From Diadema setosum (Eukaryota; Echinodermata; Echinoidea; Diadematoida; Diadematidae): a stretch of DNA of 64,000 nt. Positions 59,103 to 64,000 of this stretch are shown in pieces. The stretch covers positions 5,311,001 through 5,375,000 of the forward strand of contig CM067064.1 in assembly GCA_033980235.1 (NCBI GenBank), in the 5' to 3' direction. The notes under the pieces are model-generated. The model worked only from the letters and a program-made list of their open reading frames with translations. It had not been told where the DNA came from and did not search any database. The first letter of the stretch is position 1; each line of letters starts with the position of its first letter. The translations under genes and the position numbers were made by a program.

Positions 59103-59975
59103 TAGAAATTTTGAACATGTTCAATTTTGAACATGTCCAAAATTTCTTTGCGAACACAGTTGAAAACATTCGCAAAATACTCGTAAGAATTCGCAAACGG
59201 TCGTAATACGGTGTCGCTAAGATTTTTATTTGATTCGCCACTGCTAGCGAACAAGTAACCATATGGTTCCTATATAAAAGCTCCTGAAACAGGCAAGGTT
59301 CCACTCTAAGGGAGTTCTTGAAGCTCTTGACATCTCCATCATGTAATTGCTGCAAAAGCTTTTCATATTGACCAAAGTCTGTCCTCTGCAACAACCACTC
59401 TTTGACCCAAACAGTTTTCTTTTCTTCTTCCTTTCTTGTTTTTCTTTATCTCCTTTCTCTTATGCTGCACGATAGCTGTAGCAGCAGCCTGGCAAAGCAG
59501 CTCTTCAAGGATAGCAGCATGTTGAGCCTCTTCTTGGCAGAAATTTATTTCCATATACTGGAAATCCATTTTTAACGGTTGTCACAAGAGATCTGAATTC
59601 AGTGGAAGGTTGTACGTTCGTTTTATGGGTCTCACTATACACAATCGCCTGGTACTTTTCTATGTCCCAGAACATTCGCAAATTGTCGCAAAGGATTTGC
59701 AAACAGTCGCTAATGTTCGCAAAACTGTCGCTAACATTTGCAAAATTGTCGCAAACATTTGCTAACAGTCGCTAAAAGTCGCCACCTGTGTTTCGCAAAC
59801 ACTTTCGCAAACATTCGCGGAAGTGTTGCTAATTGCCGCTAAACATCGCTAAAAGTCGCTAACTGTCGCTAATGGCAGAAGCGAACCTTGATTTTTCGCA
59901 AACATTCGTCAGAAAAGATGGCGAATCTGAAATTCGCTACGTTCGCAAACGTTCGCCGCTCAGTGAGATACCAGC
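58733..59975. mobile_element. inverted-repeat element Y, interleaved with X
   Basis: GCTGGTATCTCACTGAGCGG at 58733 is inverse to the sequence ending 59975. Inner arm blocks (TTCGCTTCTGCCATTAGCGA, AGTTAGCGACTTTTAGCGAT) reappear inverted at 59820-59890. Element X's right arm lies between Y's two arms, so the two are interleaved rather than nested. Y's right part has extra GTCGCTAA/TTCGCAAA repeats. No transposase frame. Confidence 0.65.
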
Positions 59976-61075
59976 TTAATGACGTAAGGTTTACGTCAGT
60001 TTTCCCGACATATTTTTTACCTAATGTTAGTGACGTATTAATAACATAAAATTTACGTCAATTTTGCAATGTATTTTTCACGTCATATTAACGACGTATT
60101 AATGACGTTAGATCTCTGTTGCTTTGCGACGTATTTATCACGTCATGTAAACGAGGTATTAATAACGTCAAATTTACTCTGTTTTGTAACGAATTCCTGA
60201 CGTCATATGAGCGACGTATTAATAACGTGAAATCTACGTTAGTTTTGCGACGTATTTATGACGTAATATAAGCGACGTACAGAAGACGTAAAGTTTAGGT
60301 CAGATTCGGGAGTATTCTTCATGTCATATTCACAACGTGTAACTGACGTAAATTTTACTTCGCTTTGCAACGTACTTATGACGTTATATTAGCGACTATT
60401 TGATAATGTAAAGCTCACGGCAGTTTTGCGACGTAATTATGACGTCATATAATTAACGTATTACAGACGTAAAATTTACGTCAGTTCGGGACATATTTAT
60501 GACGTCATATTAACACCGTATAAATGACGTCAATTTGACGTCATTATATTATCTTTTTGGCATAGATAAAAAAGATCGACGCCATTTAGACGTCTAATAA
60601 GCTGACGTCAAAAAAATCGTATTTCTGCTCAAATGAAAGACATCTAAAAGACGTCATATTATTTTGTGACGTCCTTCTGACGCCTTTGTGCTCATACAGA
60701 GATTCCATAAAGACGTGTAAATTACTGATTTAAAGGAAAGATCTGACGTCGAAAAACATCTTTTTGATGAAAATAAACAAACAAAATGGACGTCATACAC
60801 ATGTTTTAAACTGACGTAAAATAATTATGTCATTTTTTGCTCAAATAGAAGTACACCAAAAAAACGTCATATTTCGTGGTCATGGATAGAGAATTCTTAA
60901 TGACGTGTAAATTACCATTTTAAAGGCAAGATATCACGTCAGAATAGCGTCATTAACACGTCGTTTGCACGTCAATTCACGCCTTTCTAACGTAAATTTG
61001 TATTAAAAAAAAGATAGACGTCTTAAAGACGTTTTTTTTTTAAAATAAATGGACGTGACTTTGATGTCATTGTTA

Positions 61076-61653
61076 AGTTGTGACCGCTAGGCTAAGTAGT
61101 ATTTCATTCCAAGATCTAATTAAAGCTGTAACTCAAGGTACAACCATGATACGAATCTAACCTACCCTACTCCCAATGTCCTAAATCGTGTATCTACGTC
61201 TACCACCTATTCCCGTATAGTTGCAACTCTGTTGTATCACGTTTTATATACATATTTGATGGGCAAAAAGATGTAATGCTTTATGACATGATTACTAAAC
61301 TAGTTCACAATAATAGTATTTAGGCGCAATTGAAATAGAAAATATGTGTTCATAACACAGGTTGAAAGTTTGAATAACGTAACAAAAGAGTGTACAATTT
61401 CTGACAATTTGATGATTTTGACCAGAAAGTTTACTTTTTCAGACGTGAACAACGACCAGCTTTGATCTCGCTTTCATTTTCTTTCAGAAAAAAATCTTGA
61501 TTATTGTTATTTTTTTTAGCATGCACAAGAATCTTAAATGGTATGCTGCACACCTACCACACCCAAAACACACAAGCACATAAACACACAAACACACAAC
61601 ACCCACACGAATACACACACATACACATGCACGCACATAGACACTCACACCAC
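61076..61653. other. short AT-rich gap with (CA)n
   Basis: No gene seen. Compound CA/TG-type repeat at about 61560-61650 borders the next element. Confidence 0.5.
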
Positions 61654-62498
61654 GGGCCGAATGCATAAACGCTAGCAATTGCTTGTGCTAGCCTTTTACT
61701 CGAATCCGTATGCATAAAAACAAGCAATTGCTTGCAAGCAGAAGCTTTTGCTAGCAAGCGCAAGCTATTGCCCGCAAGCAATTGCTTAGAGACCAAGCAT
61801 TTGCTTAAAAACGTATGCATAAAACATAGCATTTGCTAGTTCTTGCTAGCAATTGCTTACGATTTTCCAAGCTCTGTAAAATGAGCTTGAGCTTTTGCTT
61901 AATCGGAACGTTCCCTTTTAAGTATCATTTTCATATTTATGAAAGAAAGACCACAATTGTGAAGGAGTGGTATAAATCTACAAGAAATTACTCATAAGTA
62001 GTGTAAGAAACTTTTTCATTTCAACAACGGGAATGTCCCGTGGTTAGCACGCAAAATGTGATGAAAAACAGGCAAGATGTCTGACTTCGGTGGAGACCTC
62101 TCTCCACGTGCGATCTGGCAGATCCGGGCTGCTGTAAGCTGCAGTGATGGGAATCAGCCAGTAATACGTGTGTTTGTATAGATGTGTGTGTACGTGTCTG
62201 TGTGTGCATTTCATAGCTCTTCTGCTATGTCAGGTAATGTTTCCACACACACATGCCCTTTCAAGTACATGCTGCCACACTCGCCTTTGCTCTTATGAAC
62301 GCACAGGCGTGACGTCCCTTTTTTTTGAAAACGCAAGCAATATTGCTTGTGCCGGACAAGCAAAAGGTATTGGCATAAGCAAAAGATTATGCATATGGAT
62401 TTAAGCAATTGCTTGAGCTAGACCTTTTGCTAGACGAGCTTGTGCTTTTGCTTGAAGCAATTGCTTACAAGCAATTGCTTGTTTTATGCATTCGGCCC
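61654..62498. mobile_element. 845-bp TIR element rich in AAGCAATTGCTT
   Basis: GGGCCGAATGCATAAA at 61656-61671 is inverse to TTTTATGCATTCGGCCC ending 62498. Both subterminal 150-200 bp are full of AAGCAATTGCTT, GCTAGCAA and AAGCAAAAG, which pair within and between the ends. The middle (about 61900-62320) is ordinary sequence. No transposase frame. Confidence 0.7.
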
Positions 62499-64000
62499 CA
62501 TGTGCATGCGCATGGAAGGTGCAATCATTGCGCTGTCAGGCCCCCGTTGGTTGTCGGTACAAAGAAAATACAAAAAAAAAATGCAACATTGCTCACGTAA
62601 GATTCCGTACTTTTGTCCAGGCTTGGTATGGAGCTACAAGTAGAACTCTATATATGACTAAAATATCATCATTCTTGCAACGTGCAGTGACAGAATACGT
62701 CAGTTTCCTATGGATGCATTTTATAAAAGTCGGCAGTAGTCGTTTGTGCTCTGATGTGATGCTCGATGTTCCGGCTAAATGAAAAGATCTTGAATTTGGT
62801 TAATACCGGATAAAGTAGCTTTCTTTTGATTACTTACCATTAGGGCCTAAATATGAAGTTGTCTTTCGCCAAATGACAACACATAATAAAACGATCTTTT
62901 CACATCGCTTCAATAAATGTGTATATTACTTGCGAATCGGAGATGTTGGTTGAATTTTTTTCTCTCTCTCTCTCACGGAAGACATAATATGGTTCTGCTA
63001 AAATATTAAAGTTCATACGGATGAAGTGCTATCATAACTCCATTTTGTCATCACTTCCTATATGCATAATATTTGTTTGTATGTGTTTATACAATATTGG
63101 ACGACTTCGAAACAAGAAATCATGAATGACTTTCTTGAGTGTCAGTCGACGACAATAATGGTTTGTGGATACACATTTAAACTTATGAACCTAACTGGAA
63201 ATCTGATACCAATAAATGCTAGTTGGAACTTAGCTTCTGATGGTTTCTATATCGATCATGAATTTTCATAAAAAGGGACGAGTGTATGCATACAATTATC
63301 GTGTATAACATTTTAAAGTGTATCTTAATACAGCCATGTATATAGGAATTAAACACAATGATTATAGTCCCAATATTTTTTGTAAGACGTTTGAAATATC
63401 GCTCAGCTAGATAACAATAACGACATACTCAATTTGTAATCGAATATGAATTATGGAATCGAAATGAATTATTTTTTAACAACACAAAAGAGAATCTATA
63501 ATCTGGAAAATATTGGACATAGGAAAAAGACAACAAAATACTTATAAAGTTAAAATTGAATACGTCACAGTTGTTAGATCAATTTTCATAATCAAATCGT
63601 TATGACATGATTTTTACCAGTCTTAATGATTGTGACTGGTCGTAAAATAAGGAAAAACATTAATAATTACAGCATTTATGCTGGGTTTAAACTCTAAACT
63701 GTGTCAGAAATTGTACATTTTATTCTTATCTTATTCCAACTAATCCAACCTTGTGCTATAGAGACATATTTTCATATTTAATTGGGCTTCTCTCAAAATT
63801 GTGACCTAGTTTAGTAACCATGTCATGAAGCATTACAACTTTTTGTCCGTTTACTAGTATATAAAAACGTGATTCAACAGTCAAGTAACTAGGAATAGGT
63901 GGCAGGCATAGGTATAGGAATAGGATTTAGGACTTAAGTAGTAGACGGTTAGATTCGTAGGATTGTACTTGAAGGTGCCCACACCTTTGTTAGATCTTGT
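62499..64000. other. 1.5 kb without a recognisable feature
   Basis: AT-rich, stops in all frames. The 69-codon frame at 63062-63271 has no homology I can name. The extreme right has short ATAGG-type repetition (63900-63935). Confidence 0.5.

Larger units (their letters stand above)
58449..61075. repeat. ACGTCA-rich minisatellite element, interrupted
   Basis: Sequence with GACGT or ACGTC every 15-30 bp runs from 58449 to 58582, is broken by inverted-repeat arms (58583-59975), and continues to about 61075. From about 59976 to 60545 units of 60-61 bp can be followed (CGACGTATTAATAACGT, AAATTTACGTCAGTTTTGCG, ATTTATGACGTCATAT). Beyond that a second, longer repeat begins. Palindromic TGACGTCA occurs at 60198, 60440, 60500, 60525, 60536 and 60603. 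No ORF. Confidence 0.7.

Noticed and set aside
58594..59394. Minus-strand frames of 80 and 147 codons
   Set aside because: They translate TTCGCAAA-type repeat arms and adjoining unique sequence; no domain.
1..64000. CRISPR arrays, bacterial operons, rRNA or tRNA genes
   Set aside because: Introns, LINEs, LTR elements and microsatellites show a eukaryotic nuclear sequence. No tRNA cloverleaf with A and B boxes or rRNA segment was recognised by eye, and tandem repeats lack CRISPR spacing.

Overview
The window is animal nuclear DNA from a marine invertebrate. It has GT-AG introns, AT-rich non-coding DNA, dense microsatellites, several retrotransposon families and many palindromic non-autonomous elements. 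Frequent TAGGCCTA-type motifs, TTCGTTATTCCGAA-type repeats, GGTCAAAGGTCA minisatellites and a fibrinogen-domain gene cluster suggest an echinoderm, perhaps a sea urchin. That assignment is inference; no marker gene proves it.

The only host genes I can support well are a plus-strand cluster of secreted fibrinogen-related (FReD) genes. Copy C (49891-58386) is complete: six exons with matching phases encode 299 residues, made of a signal peptide, a short Cys-bearing module, a linker and a fibrinogen C-terminal domain. Copy B (30274-41206) has open exons 1-4, but where exons 5-6 should follow there are a MITE, a tandem duplication and a LINE. Copy A (exons 5765-9381) keeps an open fibrinogen domain, but its linker exon carries a stop and exons 1-2 are not seen. 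At 3-814 there may be the 3' end of an unrelated membrane-protein gene.

The rest is layered mobile DNA. 10362-16593 is a Gypsy-type LTR retrotransposon with apparently identical 174-bp LTRs, an 11 x 38-bp leader repeat, a nonsense codon in pol and no integrase. 17780-20112 is a minus-strand LINE remnant interrupted by an inverted-repeat element (17892-19126), which itself holds a LINE 3' tail. 24925-28048 is another inverted-repeat element with minisatellites, interrupted by a 1.9-kb element with TATA target duplication. 31.1-32.7 kb and 34.2-36.6 kb hold large foldbacks. 41.2-48.8 kb is a MITE, tandem duplications and a dead 4.1-kb LINE. 58.4-61.1 kb is an ACGTCA-rich minisatellite interrupted by interleaved inverted-repeat arms. 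61.65-62.5 kb is an AAGCAATTGCTT-rich terminal-inverted-repeat element.

The encoded FReD proteins would be extracellular lectin-like molecules, a family often used in invertebrate innate recognition. The cluster appears to have grown by segmental duplication and then been dismantled and padded by transposons. All coordinates, repeat identities and domain calls come from reading the sequence by eye; no alignment or database search was run.
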